Origin: Blastocatellia bacterium
GTDB lineage: Bacteria; Acidobacteriota; Blastocatellia; UBA7656; JADIYM01
DNA: 64,000 nt
Reading direction: 5' to 3'
Assembly: GCA_016705245.1 (NCBI GenBank)
Contig: JADIYM010000005.1
Span: 186,001-250,000 of the forward strand
The position numbers and the translations under genes are program-made. The notes beneath the pieces are model-generated. The model did no database searches. It was given only the letters and a program-made list of their open reading frames with translations, and was not told the origin of the DNA. Shown here piece after piece: positions 24,064-31,455 of the stretch; positions within the stretch are counted from its first letter, which is position 1, and every line of letters starts with the position of its first letter.

Positions 24064-24085
24064 GTGAATCTCCGTTGCGAGTTGA

Positions 24086-24907
24086 CTACTTAACCGCGCC
24101 GAAAGTCAGGCCGCGGACGAGTTGTCGCTGGCTCAACCAGCCGAAAACGAGAATCGGCGCGATCGCCATCGTCGACGCGGCAGAGAGCTTCGCCCAGAAG
24201 AGGCCCTCGGGCGCCGAGAACGACGCGATGAACGCCGTGAGCGGCGCCGCGTCCGACGTCGTGAGGTTGAGACTCCAGAACGCCTCGTTCCAGCAGAGAA
24301 TGACCGACAGCAGTGACGTCGAGGCGACTCCAGGCAGCGCCAGAGGCATCAGCACGTGGCGCAGTTCCTGGCGGAATCCCGCTCCGTCGATTCGGCACGC
24401 CTCGAGGATCTCGACCGGCACTTCCCTGAAGAACGTGTAGAGCAGCCACACGACGATAGGCAGGTTCATGAGCGCGTAGACGAGGATCAGTCCGATCTGC
24501 GTGTCGACGAGATCGAGCTCGCGAAAAAGGATGACCATCGGCACGAGTACGCCGACCGGCGGCAGCATCTTCGTCGAGAGCATCCAGAGCAGCGTCGAAC
24601 GCGTGCGCTTCGTCGGAAAGAACGCCATCGCGTAGGCCGCGGGGATAGCGAGGATCAATGCCACGAGCGTCGCACCGACCGAGATGACGACGCTGTTCGT
24701 CGCGGCGCGGATGTAGTTTGCGCGCTCGTGGACCGCGGCGTAATTGTCGAGCGTCGGCGCGAAGACGACGACGGGCGGGGTCGCGACCGCATCGATCTCG
24801 GTCTTGAAGCTCGCAACGAGCATCCAGAAGATCGGGAAGAACATGACGAGCGCGGCGGTCCAGGCGAGGATCGTGACGACGAGTTTCTTCGTGAGGGAAT
24901 TTGTCAT
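24086..24907 (-). CDS. Carbohydrate ABC transporter permease, MalG type
   Basis: 273 residues with six membrane segments (LVVTILAWTAALVMFFPIFW first). The ATPase-contact EAA loop reads EILEACRIDGAGFRQELRHV, in the CUT1 class. It resembles the SmoG/MtlG permeases of sorbitol/mannitol importers. The partner MalF-like gene and the binding-protein gene lie upstream in the same orientation, but a family B palindrome separates this gene from MalF. No matching ATPase gene is in the window; CUT1 systems often share one encoded elsewhere. Confidence 0.9.
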   Translation of the reverse strand: MTNSLTKKLVVTILAWTAALVMFFPIFWMLVASFKTEIDAVATPPVVVFAPTLDNYAAVHERANYIRAATNSVVISVGATLVALILAIPAAYAMAFFPTKRTRSTLLWMLSTKMLPPVGVLVPMVILFRELDLVDTQIGLILVYALMNLPIVVWLLYTFFREVPVEILEACRIDGAGFRQELRHVLMPLALPGVASTSLLSVILCWNEAFWSLNLTTSDAAPLTAFIASFSAPEGLFWAKLSAASTMAIAPILVFGWLSQRQLVRGLTFGAVK

Positions 24908-24917
24908 GTATCAGTGC

Positions 24918-25006
24918 GCTCTGTGGCTCCGTGCCTCCGTGACTCTGTGTGCGAAGCTCTTCAGACGCTGCGCACACAGAGGCACGGAGACACGGAGGCA
25001 CAGAGT
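24918..25006. repeat. Word palindrome, family B, copy B3
   Basis: Arms CTCTGTGGCTCCGTGCC and its complement around GCGAAGCTCTTCAGACGCTGCGC. It lies inside the transporter operon, 10 bp before the MalG start and 8 bp after the MalF stop. Confidence 0.92.
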
Positions 25007-25014
25007 CATTTGGT

Positions 25015-25920
25015 TCACGCCTCCAGCGACGTCGCGATGGTGCGGACGAGGAAAATCGCCACGATGTTGGCGAGCACGATCGCGATGACTCCGCCGGCCG
25101 AGGCGCTGCCGACGTCGTACTCGAGCAGCGACCGCACGTAGATCAGGTACGCGAGGTTCGTCGTCGCGAGCCCCGGCCCGCCCGACGTCGTGACGAAGAT
25201 CTCCGCAAAGACAGAGAGGAAGAAAATCGTCTCGATCATGAGCACGACCGTGATCGAGCGCCGCAGGTGCGGCAGCGTGATGAAGAAGAACATTCGCAGC
25301 GGGCCGGCGCCGTCGAGGTGCGCGGCTTCTTTCTGCTCCTGGTCGAGCGACTGCACGGCGGTCAGCAGGATGAGCAGCGCGAATGGCAGCCACTGCCACG
25401 AGACAATGACGACGACAGCGGTCATCGGCCAGACGCCGAACCAGTCGATGGCCGGGAGTCCGACGGACCGCATCAGGAACGCGACGAGGCCGTTGACCGG
25501 ATGCAGCAGCATGTTCTTCCAGATCAGCGCGCTGACGGTCGGCATGACGAAAAACGGCGCGATGATGAGCAACCGCGCGACACCTCGGCCGAAGAAGTCC
25601 TGGTCGAAGAGCACCGCGAGCAGCGTTCCGAAGACGACCGTGATGGCCAGCACAGAGCCCACGAGCACGAGCGTGTTCCACATCGCCGTCCAGAGCGACG
25701 GGTCCGTGACGAGCGATGTGTAGTTGTCCAGTCCCGCGAATCCGCTGACGTCGGGATTCAGCAGGTTGTAGCGCTGGAACGAAAACCACAGCGTCATCGC
25801 CAGCGGCACGATCATCCACAGCAATAGTGCCCCAATGGCCGGCGATTTCAGAAGGAGAGTAGACAAGATTGCAGGATTATCAGGATTGACAGGATTCTCT
25901 TTTGGTTTTTCTGATGCCAT
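25015..25920 (-). CDS. Carbohydrate ABC transporter permease, MalF type, N-terminus overwritten by repeat
   Basis: 301 residues as an open frame. The conserved protein starts at about residue 25 (KSPAIGALLLWMIVPLAMTL) and has the usual six membrane segments and an EAA loop (KEAAHLDGAGPLRMFFFITL). The first 24 residues, MASEKPKENPVNPDNPAILS and four more, are translated palindrome C4. The only ATG that gives a full first membrane helix is therefore inside the repeat, at 25920; the next is the internal ATG of LLLWM. Sugar or polyol import with the SBP and MalG-like neighbours. Confidence 0.87.
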   Translation of the reverse strand: MASEKPKENPVNPDNPAILSTLLLKSPAIGALLLWMIVPLAMTLWFSFQRYNLLNPDVSGFAGLDNYTSLVTDPSLWTAMWNTLVLVGSVLAITVVFGTLLAVLFDQDFFGRGVARLLIIAPFFVMPTVSALIWKNMLLHPVNGLVAFLMRSVGLPAIDWFGVWPMTAVVVIVSWQWLPFALLILLTAVQSLDQEQKEAAHLDGAGPLRMFFFITLPHLRRSITVVLMIETIFFLSVFAEIFVTTSGGPGLATTNLAYLIYVRSLLEYDVGSASAGGVIAIVLANIVAIFLVRTIATSLEA

Positions 25921-25948
25921 CCTGTTAATCCTGAAATCCTGTCTACTC
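25856..25948. repeat. Word palindrome, family C, copy C4
   Basis: Outer edges GAGAGTAGACAAGATT and CCTGTCTACTC, with a loop of about 22 bp (TCTTTTGGTTTTTCTGATGC). It spans the SBP-MalF junction, giving the SBP its TAG stop (complement of 25943-25945) and MalF its ATG (complement of 25918-25920). Confidence 0.93.
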
Positions 25949-27266
25949 TTTCTTCCCGTAGCCGGCTTGAATCATCGTGCGTTCGGTGGCGGACTGGGCG
26001 GAGTCGAGCGCCGCGTCGACCGTCGTCTGCCCTGCAAGGGCGCCGGCAATCGACTGGCCGACCGATGTGCCTATGCCCTGGAACTCGGGGATAGTCACAA
26101 ACTGGACACCCGTGTAGGGCACGGGCTCGACTGTCGGGTGTTGCGGGTCCGCGGCGAGGATCGCGCTCAACACGAAGCTCGCGAACGGCGCGGCCTTCGT
26201 GTATTCCGGATTCTTGTACGTCGAATGCCGGGTGCCCGGCGGAACGAGCGCCCACCCGTCGGTCTGCCCGACGAGCGCGATGTACTCCTTCGACGTCGCC
26301 CACTTCACGAACTGCTTCGCCTCGGCCGACTGCTTCGACGAAGTCGGAATCGCGAGTCCCCACGACCAGAGCCACCCGGCGCCGTTAGGCACCTTGCCCG
26401 TCGGTGCGGCCGTGAAACCCGTCGTGTCGGCGACCTTGCTCTGGTTCTTGTCGAAGACGTACCCGGCCGCCGACGTCGCGTCGATCCACATCGCGCAGTT
26501 CCCGCTTGCGAAGAGCGCGCGGCACTCGTTGTGGCCGTTCGAGCTGGATCCCGGGGGGCCGTATTTCGTCAAAAGCTCGGTGTACATCCCGACAGCTTCC
26601 TTCCAGGCCGGCGACGTGAGCTGTGGCTTCCACTCCATGTCGAACCAGCGGCCGCCGAAGGTGTTCACCATCGTCGTGACGAACGCCATGTTCTCGCCCC
26701 AGCCCGGCTTGCCGCGAAGGGCGATGCCGTAGAGCTTGTTGTCCGGGTCGTGCAGCTTCGCCGCGTATTCGCGGATCTGGTCGTAGGTCGGGTGCTCGGG
26801 CATCGCGATGCCCGCCTTCTCGAACAGGTCCTTGCGGTAGAACGTGAACGAGCTCTCTGCGTAGAACGGGACGGCGTACATCTTCCCGTCGACCGTGAAG
26901 CCCTTGCGCACCGGTTCGAGCAGGTCGGCGTAGTCGTAGTCGTCGCCAAGGTCGTCGACCGCCACGAGTTTGCCCTGCTTGCCCCAGATCGGCGTTTCGT
27001 AGGCTCCGAGCGTGATGACGTCGAACTGACCGCCGCCGGTCGTGATGTCGGTCGTCACGCGCTGGCGAAGCACGTTCTCTTCGAGGACGACCCATTCGAG
27101 CGCGATGCCGGTTTTCTCCTCGAACTGCTTCGAGAGCCGCTGCCATGACGATCATGTCGGCGTTGTTGACGGTGGCGATCGTGAGCTTCTTCTTCGCCGG
27201 TCCGCTGCTGCATCCGGCGATGAGGGCAATGACGATGATTGGTATTGCAAGTCTGAGTCGCGTCAT
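25943..27266 (-). CDS. Carbohydrate-binding lipoprotein of ABC importer (SBP_bac_1), frameshifted
   Basis: About 440 residues when joined. The N-terminus MTRLRLAIPIIVIALIAGCS has a lipobox (LIAGC), then KKLTIATVNNADMIVM. Near 27147-27150 one extra base breaks the frame; the other frame continues RLSKQFEEKTGIALEWVVLE to the end. Further family marks are GGGQFDVITLGAYETPIWGK, VPFYAESSFTFYRKDLFEKA and ATSKEYIALVGQTDGWALVPP, as in polyol/maltose-type binding proteins. First gene of the importer operon. Its TAG stop is encoded by palindrome C4. The frameshift makes the gene appear to lack its signal peptide. Confidence 0.82.
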
Positions 27267-27366
27267 GCCGCCCATAGTACACTCACGCGCGAGAGGACCA
27301 CAGATCACACACATTGCAGCAGATGACACAGATCGGAGTCGTCGCCTGAATCGGCAAGTGAACGTC

Positions 27367-28095
27367 ATGAAGAACGACCTTTTACTGTTGAGCAACTCGC
27401 AGCTTCACGGGCGGGCGATTCTCGAGCACGCGATGGATGCGATTGGCGACTTCCTCGGCAAGTCGAGGACCGTGCTGTTCGTGCCGGTCGCGCTCGCCGA
27501 TCACGATGGCTACACCGCGAAGATCGGCGCGGTGCTCGAGCCGCTCGGCGTCGAGGTCGTCGGGCTCCACACGTCGAAGCGGCCTCGCGCGGCCGTCGAG
27601 TCGGCGGATCTCATCTACGTCGGCGGTGGAAACACGTTTCGGTTGCTCGCGGGCGTTCAGTCGCGACGGCTGCTGGAACCGGTGCGGCGGCGGGTCGCGG
27701 AAGGCGGTTTGAAGTACCTCGGCTCGAGCGCCGGCACCAACCTGTCCTGCCCGACCATCCGCACGACGAACGACATGCCGATTGTCCAGCCGCGGTCGTT
27801 CGAGGCGTTCGGGCTCGTGCCGTTCCAGATAAATCCGCACTACCTCGATCCGGACCCGTCGTCGACGCACATGGGCGAAACCCGCGAGCAGCGCATCGAG
27901 CAGTTCCACGAGGAGAATGCCGTGCCAGTGCTCGGACTGCGAGAAGGCGCGTGGCTGCGACGGCGTGGCGGAAAACTCTTGCTCGCCGGGACGACGGGTG
28001 CTCGGCTGTTCGGGCGCGGACAGCCCGCCGTCGAGTTCACCGACGGCGCGGATCTGTCGCTTCTGCTGCGAACGAAGGTGCGATTCGACGAATAG
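27367..28095 (+). CDS. pepE: Peptidase E (alpha-aspartyl dipeptidase), S51 family
   Basis: 242 residues. PepE cleaves N-terminal aspartate from dipeptides such as Asp-Leu, using a Ser-His-Glu triad on a class I glutamine amidotransferase-like fold. Visible: MKNDLLLLSNSQLHG start, VGGGNTFRLL, the nucleophile serine in YLGSSAGTNLSCPT, and INPHYLDPDP with the histidine. Start ATG at 27367; upstream codons in the frame belong to the opposite-strand lipoprotein. It is followed by palindrome D1. Confidence 0.92.
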   Translation: MKNDLLLLSNSQLHGRAILEHAMDAIGDFLGKSRTVLFVPVALADHDGYTAKIGAVLEPLGVEVVGLHTSKRPRAAVESADLIYVGGGNTFRLLAGVQSRRLLEPVRRRVAEGGLKYLGSSAGTNLSCPTIRTTNDMPIVQPRSFEAFGLVPFQINPHYLDPDPSSTHMGETREQRIEQFHEENAVPVLGLREGAWLRRRGGKLLLAGTTGARLFGRGQPAVEFTDGADLSLLLRTKVRFDE

Positions 28096-28107
28096 GATCG
28101 GAGGAAA

Positions 28108-28189
28108 GCACGCGGATCTAGCGGATGCGGCGGATCACGCGGATTTGAATTCAAACTCGAATCCGCGTCATCCGCCAAATCCGCGTGCC
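28108..28189. repeat. Word palindrome, family D, copy D1
   Basis: Arms of exact 9-bp words: GCGGATCTA, GCGGATGCG, GCGGATCAC, GCGGATTTG, loop AATTCAAACTCG, and the complement ending ATCCGCGTGC. It starts 12 bp after the pepE stop. Confidence 0.93.
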
Positions 28190-28240
28190 TCTCTTCATCT
28201 CGATTGACGCGTCCATTCCCTGCATCGTAGTATCGCGTCC

Positions 28241-28573
28241 ATGTCCACATTTCAGCGGCTCTCCCTTTCAATCGTCGCGATCGTTGCGTTCGCAGGGTTC
28301 GCGTGGCCGATCGACACCGGCGTCTCGAAGCACGGCGGCAATGCGCGAGAGTTCGGCCTGATGGTGCAGTACGGAATGACGCCGACGCAGACGCTCTTCG
28401 CCGCCACTCGCGAGGCGGCGGCGCTACTCGCGATGCCGGACATCGGGTCGATCGGAGCCGGAAAGCTGGCCGACATCGTTGCCGTGCCGGGAGATCCTCT
28501 CAAGGACGTCACCGTGATGGAACGAGTGTCGTTCGTGATGAAGGATGGTGTCGTCGTAAAGACTACTCGGTAG
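28241..28573 (+). pseudogene. Amidohydrolase remnant: signal peptide joined to the C-terminal end
   Basis: 110 residues. MSTFQRLSLSIVAIVAFAGF looks like an intact signal peptide, but it leads straight into the last quarter of an imidazolonepropionase-like amidohydrolase: KHGGNAREFGLMVQYGMTP, LFAATREAAALLAMPDIGSI and GAGKLADIVAVPGDPLKDVT. Full-length relatives have about 420 residues and hold their metal-binding HxH, Lys and His residues in the missing 300. The frame is kept across the deletion. A functional enzyme is excluded, although a short exported product could still be made. Confidence 0.8.
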
Positions 28574-28574
28574 G

Positions 28575-28720
28575 GCCCAGAACCGCGAGCGTAGCGAGCG
28601 GCCGGCCGTCGAACTCGCACGACGCTAGCCGCTCGCACGACGCTAGCCGATCGGCCGGTCGATCAGTCGACTTCGTGCGAATTCGACGGCCGGCCGCTCG
28701 CTACGCTCGCGGTTCTGGAC
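28575..28720. repeat. Word palindrome, family F, copy F1
   Basis: Outer arms CCAGAACCGCGAGCGTAGCG and CGCTACGCTCGCGGTTCTGG with GGCCGGCCG inside, and a centre with two direct copies of CTCGCACGACGCTAGCCG. It fills the gap between the amidohydrolase remnant stop (28573) and the HIT gene stop (28721), which converge. Confidence 0.93.
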
Positions 28721-29068
28721 CTAGCCCGGAGGCCACGCGAGCGGGCGGCCGCCGAGCAGGTGGACGTGCAGGTGGAAGACCGACTGTCCGCCGTCCGGTC
28801 CGGTGTTGATCACCGCCCGGTATCCCGACTCCGCGATCCCACGCTCGCTCGCGATCTTCGCCGCGACCCGCAGCAGCCGGCTGAGCATCGCGTCGTGAGC
28901 GTCCGACGCCGACGACAACGAAACGACGTGCTCGCGCGGAATGATGAGCACGTGGTGCGGCGCCTGAGGATTGAGATCCTCGAACGCGACCACCGCGTCG
29001 TCCTCGTGTACGAACGCCGTGCCGAAGGCTCCCGATGCGATCTTGCAGAAGATGCAGCTCGTGTCCAT
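28721..29068 (-). CDS. HIT-family nucleotide-binding protein (HinT-like)
   Basis: 115 residues, the normal HinT length. CIFCKIASG with two zinc-type cysteines opens the protein; FEDLNPQAPHHVLIIPREHV is the central motif and QSVFHLHVHLLGGR holds the histidine triad HxHxH with the catalytic middle histidine. HinT enzymes hydrolyse purine nucleoside phosphoramidates. The start ATG at 29068 lies 20 bp after the murA stop, so both may be one transcript. Confidence 0.93.
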   Translation of the reverse strand: MDTSCIFCKIASGAFGTAFVHEDDAVVAFEDLNPQAPHHVLIIPREHVVSLSSASDAHDAMLSRLLRVAAKIASERGIAESGYRAVINTGPDGGQSVFHLHVHLLGGRPLAWPPG

Positions 29069-29088
29069 CCGTACAGTTCCCCCAGCCC

Positions 29089-30348
29089 CTACTCGCGGAA
29101 TCGCTCGATCTGTCCGCCGACCGCCCGCAGTTTCTCTTCGATCTTCTCGTAGCCGCGATCGATGTGGTAGACGCGGTCTACGATCGTCTCGCCCTCGGCT
29201 GCCAGTCCAGCTATCACGAGTGAAGCGCTTGCACGCAGGTCCGAAGCCTGCACCTTCGCGCCGGTCAGCTTGCCGCCGCCTTCCACGATGGCCTGGTTGC
29301 CGTGAATGTGGATGCGCGCGCCCATCCGAGCCAGCTCGGAGGCGTGCATGAACCGGTTCTCGAAGATGTTCTCCGTGATGATCGACTTTCCGGCGGCCAG
29401 TGTCATCAGCGCCATGTATTGCGCCTGCATGTCGGTCGGGAAACCGGGATACTCGTGCGTCACGACGTCGAGCGCCTTCAGACCGCCGTTCGCGTGAACC
29501 CGGAGCGTGAACTGGTTCGGCTCCTCGATGTGCACTCCCGCCTGCTTCATCTGCGCGATGACTGAACCGAGGTGATCCGGTCGGCAGCCGCAGAGTTCGA
29601 GATCACCGCCGGTCAGCGCCGCGGCCGCCAGAAACGTGCCCGTCTCGATGCGGTCCGGGATGATCGTGTGCTCCGCGGCGCCGAGCTTGTCGACGCCCTC
29701 GATGCGAATCGTCGCGGTCCCGGCGCCGGTGATTCGGGCGCCCATCTTGTTGAGCAGCTCCGCGAGGTCCTGAACCTCGGGTTCACGGGCGGCGTTGTCG
29801 AGCACGGTGACGCCGTCGGCGAGCGCCGCGGCCATCATCAGGTTCTCGGTGCCGGTCACGGTGATCTTCGGGAAGAACACCTCGGCGCCCTTGAGCCGGT
29901 CGGCGCGCGCCACGATCGTCCCGTTCTCGAGCGAGATCTCGGCGCCAAGCACCTCGAGCGCGCGCAGGTGCAGGTCGACCGGCCGCTGGCCGATCGCGCA
30001 TCCGCCCGGAAGGCTCACGCGGGCCTCTCCGAACCGGGCGAGCAGCGGTCCCAGAGCGAGCACCGACGCCCGCATGCTCTTCACGAGCTCGTATGGCGCC
30101 TCGAAGAACTCGATGTTCGACGCGGTGATCTTGAGAGTTCGCTGCTCAGGCATCAGGACGCTGCTGCCAAGGTCCTCGAGCAGCCGGCGCATCGTGATGA
30201 TGTCGCGAACGTACGGCACATTGTGGAGCGTGACGGTGTCGCCAGACAGCAGTGCTGCGGCAATACATGGCAGCGCGGAGTTCTTGGCTCCGCTGATCTG
30301 CACACGTCCCGAGAGTGGGCGTCCTCCGACAATTCGAAACTTGTCCAT
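29089..30348 (-). CDS. murA: UDP-N-acetylglucosamine 1-carboxyvinyltransferase
   Basis: MurA adds enolpyruvate from PEP to UDP-GlcNAc, the first committed step of peptidoglycan synthesis. The 419-residue length is normal. Visible: MDKFRIVGGRPLSGRVQISG start with the conserved Lys of GAKNSALP, the fosfomycin-target cysteine in LPGGCAIGQRPVDLHL, and the FPTDMQAQYMAL and ENIFENRFMH motifs. With Cys rather than Asp in the active loop, the enzyme is predicted fosfomycin sensitive. The ATG at 30348 is preferred to the upstream extension. Confidence 0.96.
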   Translation of the reverse strand: MDKFRIVGGRPLSGRVQISGAKNSALPCIAAALLSGDTVTLHNVPYVRDIITMRRLLEDLGSSVLMPEQRTLKITASNIEFFEAPYELVKSMRASVLALGPLLARFGEARVSLPGGCAIGQRPVDLHLRALEVLGAEISLENGTIVARADRLKGAEVFFPKITVTGTENLMMAAALADGVTVLDNAAREPEVQDLAELLNKMGARITGAGTATIRIEGVDKLGAAEHTIIPDRIETGTFLAAAALTGGDLELCGCRPDHLGSVIAQMKQAGVHIEEPNQFTLRVHANGGLKALDVVTHEYPGFPTDMQAQYMALMTLAAGKSIITENIFENRFMHASELARMGARIHIHGNQAIVEGGGKLTGAKVQASDLRASASLVIAGLAAEGETIVDRVYHIDRGYEKIEEKLRAVGGQIERFRE

Positions 30349-30407
30349 GGCGATAGCGGCGGATGCTACCACATCGAACCTGGGATCGGCCGCCGGAGCA
30401 GAGGCCC

Positions 30408-30434
30408 TTTCGAGCCGGACCGCCGTGCTATACT
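30408..30434 (+). promoter_or_regulatory. Sigma70-like promoter with extended -10
   Basis: TGCTATACT (-10 at 30429-30434 with an upstream TG) 40 bp before the coiled-coil gene start; the -35 (TTTCGA, 15-bp spacer) is poor, as is usual for extended -10 promoters. Confidence 0.4.
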
Positions 30435-30473
30435 GCGCTCGAATCACGCTGTTTTCCTCGCGAGGTAATTGTT

Positions 30474-31352
30474 ATGACGATGCGCGCACTGTTGCCCGCT
30501 GCCGTATTCGCTGCATTGCTTGTGGCGAGTCCCGCGCTTGCGCAGGATCCGAAGGAAGAGCCGCGGGAAGAGCCGGTTCCGACGTTGACCACGGATGACG
30601 TCGTTCCGGTTCAGGTTGCTCCGCCCGATGAAGGGCAGAAGGCGGGAACGCCTGCTGCCGACGAGGGAATGACCCCTGAGGAACGGGCCGATGCGGAAGC
30701 GTCGATGAAGGCGGCGGCCGGTCAAGGACAGCCCGATGTAGGCGCGAAGCCCGATAAGAAGGTCTCGCAGGAAGAGCTCGACTGGCGATCGGACTATGCG
30801 GCTGCCGAGGAAGCGGCTCGAGCCGCCGAGCGGCGAGCGATCGATGCTGAGCTCCGCGTCAATGATCTGAAGAACGCATTGGGAACCACGTCGACGGCAG
30901 CTGGAGCCAACGCCGCTGCCGCCGCGCTCGAGGCGCAGGGAAACGAAGTGCGTCAGGCTCGCGTCGAGGCGGCTGCGGCGCGGGCGCAGGCCGATCGGCT
31001 CAAGTCGGTTGGCGCGCGCCAGAAGTTCCGTACCGAGGCGGGACCGGCGCCGGTCACCAAGGACGGCGAAGTCAACCCCGCGTATTTCCTTCAGGCGGTT
31101 CAGAAGGCGTCGACGGACCTCGCCGACGCCGACCGGCGCATCGAGGCTTACCAGAATCGTATTGTGGAAATGCGCGGCGAGATCCTCCGGACGACGGGTT
31201 CGGGCGACAACTTCGCCGTGGCGAGAATTCAGGAACAGATCACGCAGGCTGAGGCCGATCTTGCTCGGGCCCAGACCGAGCGCTCTGCCGCGTCGGCTGC
31301 TCTCGACAAGGCACAGAACGAGGCCCGAAGTGCGGGCATTCGGCTTCCGTAA
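30474..31352 (+). CDS. Exported coiled-coil protein of unknown function
   Basis: 292 residues. Signal peptide MTMRALLPAAVFAALLVASPALA is followed by a Pro/Glu-rich linker, then two long Ala/Glu/Arg-rich helical stretches (about 95-180 and 200-285) with heptad-like spacing, such as AAEEAARAAERRAIDAELRV and IQEQITQAEADLARAQTERS. No enzyme motif. It resembles periplasmic coiled-coil proteins found near envelope genes; no family could be named. ATG at 30474 with GAGGT 8-12 bases upstream. The stop codon lies in the loop of a terminator hairpin. Confidence 0.7.
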   Translation: MTMRALLPAAVFAALLVASPALAQDPKEEPREEPVPTLTTDDVVPVQVAPPDEGQKAGTPAADEGMTPEERADAEASMKAAAGQGQPDVGAKPDKKVSQEELDWRSDYAAAEEAARAAERRAIDAELRVNDLKNALGTTSTAAGANAAAAALEAQGNEVRQARVEAAAARAQADRLKSVGARQKFRTEAGPAPVTKDGEVNPAYFLQAVQKASTDLADADRRIEAYQNRIVEMRGEILRTTGSGDNFAVARIQEQITQAEADLARAQTERSAASAALDKAQNEARSAGIRLP

Positions 31353-31365
31353 CGGAAGCGGTTTT
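31343..31365 (+). terminator. Intrinsic terminator overlapping the stop codon
   Basis: GCTTCCG-TAA-CGGAAGC followed by GGTTTTC. The loop is the TAA stop codon of the coiled-coil gene. A rare classical hairpin-plus-T-run in this window. Confidence 0.55.
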
Positions 31366-31455
31366 CCCGTGTCAGTGATCGATCGCGTCGCGCCGAGGCG
31401 TTCCTTCGGGGTTGCCCGCCGTAACGCTCCGAGGCACTGAACGGGAACTGCTCGC

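Noticed and set aside
28575..28720. Palindrome F1 as an attachment site or integron attC
   Set aside because: No integrase gene in the window and no RYYYAAC/GTTRRRY core sites.
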